A model generated the notes under the pieces. It made no database searches. It had not been told where the DNA came from and saw only the letters and a program-made list of their open reading frames with translations. Of a DNA stretch of 64,000 nucleotides, positions 63,938 through 64,000 are shown in pieces. The translations under genes and the position numbers were made by a program. The DNA is from Lottia gigantea (taxonomy: Eukaryota; Mollusca; Gastropoda; Lottiidae): positions 331,863 to 395,862 of the forward strand of contig NW_008707426.1 in the NCBI RefSeq assembly GCF_000327385.1, written 5' to 3'. The first letter of the stretch is position 1. Each line of letters opens with the position of its first letter.

Positions 63938-64000
63938 CGGGTGCCTAATTGTACACTGCATAGCGTCGACCTTTTTCATTAACCTAATCTAGAGCAGAAA
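63938..64000 (+). repeat. SINE-1 3' fragment running off the window
   Basis: AATTGTACACTGCATAGCG, TTTTTCATTAACCTAATC and AGAGCAGAAA resemble the SINE-1 3' half (TTGCACACTGCATGGCG, TTCATTAGCCC, GTGCAGAAA). Confidence 0.5.

Noticed and set aside
1-64000. Search for LTR, retrovirus-like, Polinton-like or toxin remnants
   Set aside because: I saw no capsid, envelope, reverse transcriptase, integrase, polymerase or toxin-like segment, nor long terminal direct repeats, by eye.

Overview
The window is eukaryotic nuclear DNA, AT-rich and intron-dense. It carries eight protein-coding loci in compact, mostly phase-consistent exon chains, separated and interrupted by many short non-autonomous repeats. 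An ependymin-related secreted protein, a tandem-CBM20 protein, vertebrate-like DNAJB11/MCRS1/PGAP3/CFAP210 orthologues and tRNA-derived SINEs together suggest a lophotrochozoan animal, most likely a mollusc. That assignment is inference. I saw no rRNA or tRNA gene, CRISPR array, reverse transcriptase, transposase or virus-like element.

Layout. 1-2.4 kb: 5' part of a secreted lysine/arginine-rich protein (minus), with TATA box and 5'-UTR intron. 3.05-3.7 kb: 48-bp minisatellite. 6.1-13.0 kb: an 11-exon polypeptide GalNAc-transferase (plus) with several unusual active-site residues. 13.7-17.0 kb: a single-pass receptor (plus) with a cysteine-rich SUEL/galactose-lectin-like ectodomain and a tyrosine-rich tail. 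18.5-24.1 kb: an ependymin-related gene (minus) with two phase-compatible terminal exons. 26.3-28.6 kb: a two-CBM20 protein (plus) with internal repeats. 31.9-37.1 kb: DNAJB11 (minus), head-to-head with MCRS1 (plus, 37.8-45.7 kb). 46.4-50.8 kb: PGAP3 (plus). 54.8-63.4 kb: CFAP210-like ciliary protein (minus), tail-to-tail with PGAP3.

Repeat load. I name the dispersed families A-L locally. Rep-B and Rep-C are fold-back (palindromic) MITE-like elements, Rep-E has terminal inverted repeats, Rep-A is a ~360-bp interspersed unit, and two tRNA-headed SINE families are present. At least eight tandem arrays have units from 21 to 127 bp. Several have units divisible by three and so give false open frames. 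Repeat borders are approximate because they were judged by eye.

The genes do not form one pathway. GALNT, the lectin-like receptor, PGAP3 and DNAJB11 all belong to secretory-pathway or cell-surface biology. MCRS1 is nuclear and CFAP210 axonemal. The most unusual observations are: a 237-bp inverted copy of a CFAP210 exon inserted into a Rep-A element within the same gene; the duplicated terminal exon of the ependymin gene; the six 13-residue repeats and duplicated segment in the CBM20 protein; the altered catalytic motifs of the GALNT; and a SINE whose tail forms the splice acceptor of an MCRS1 exon.
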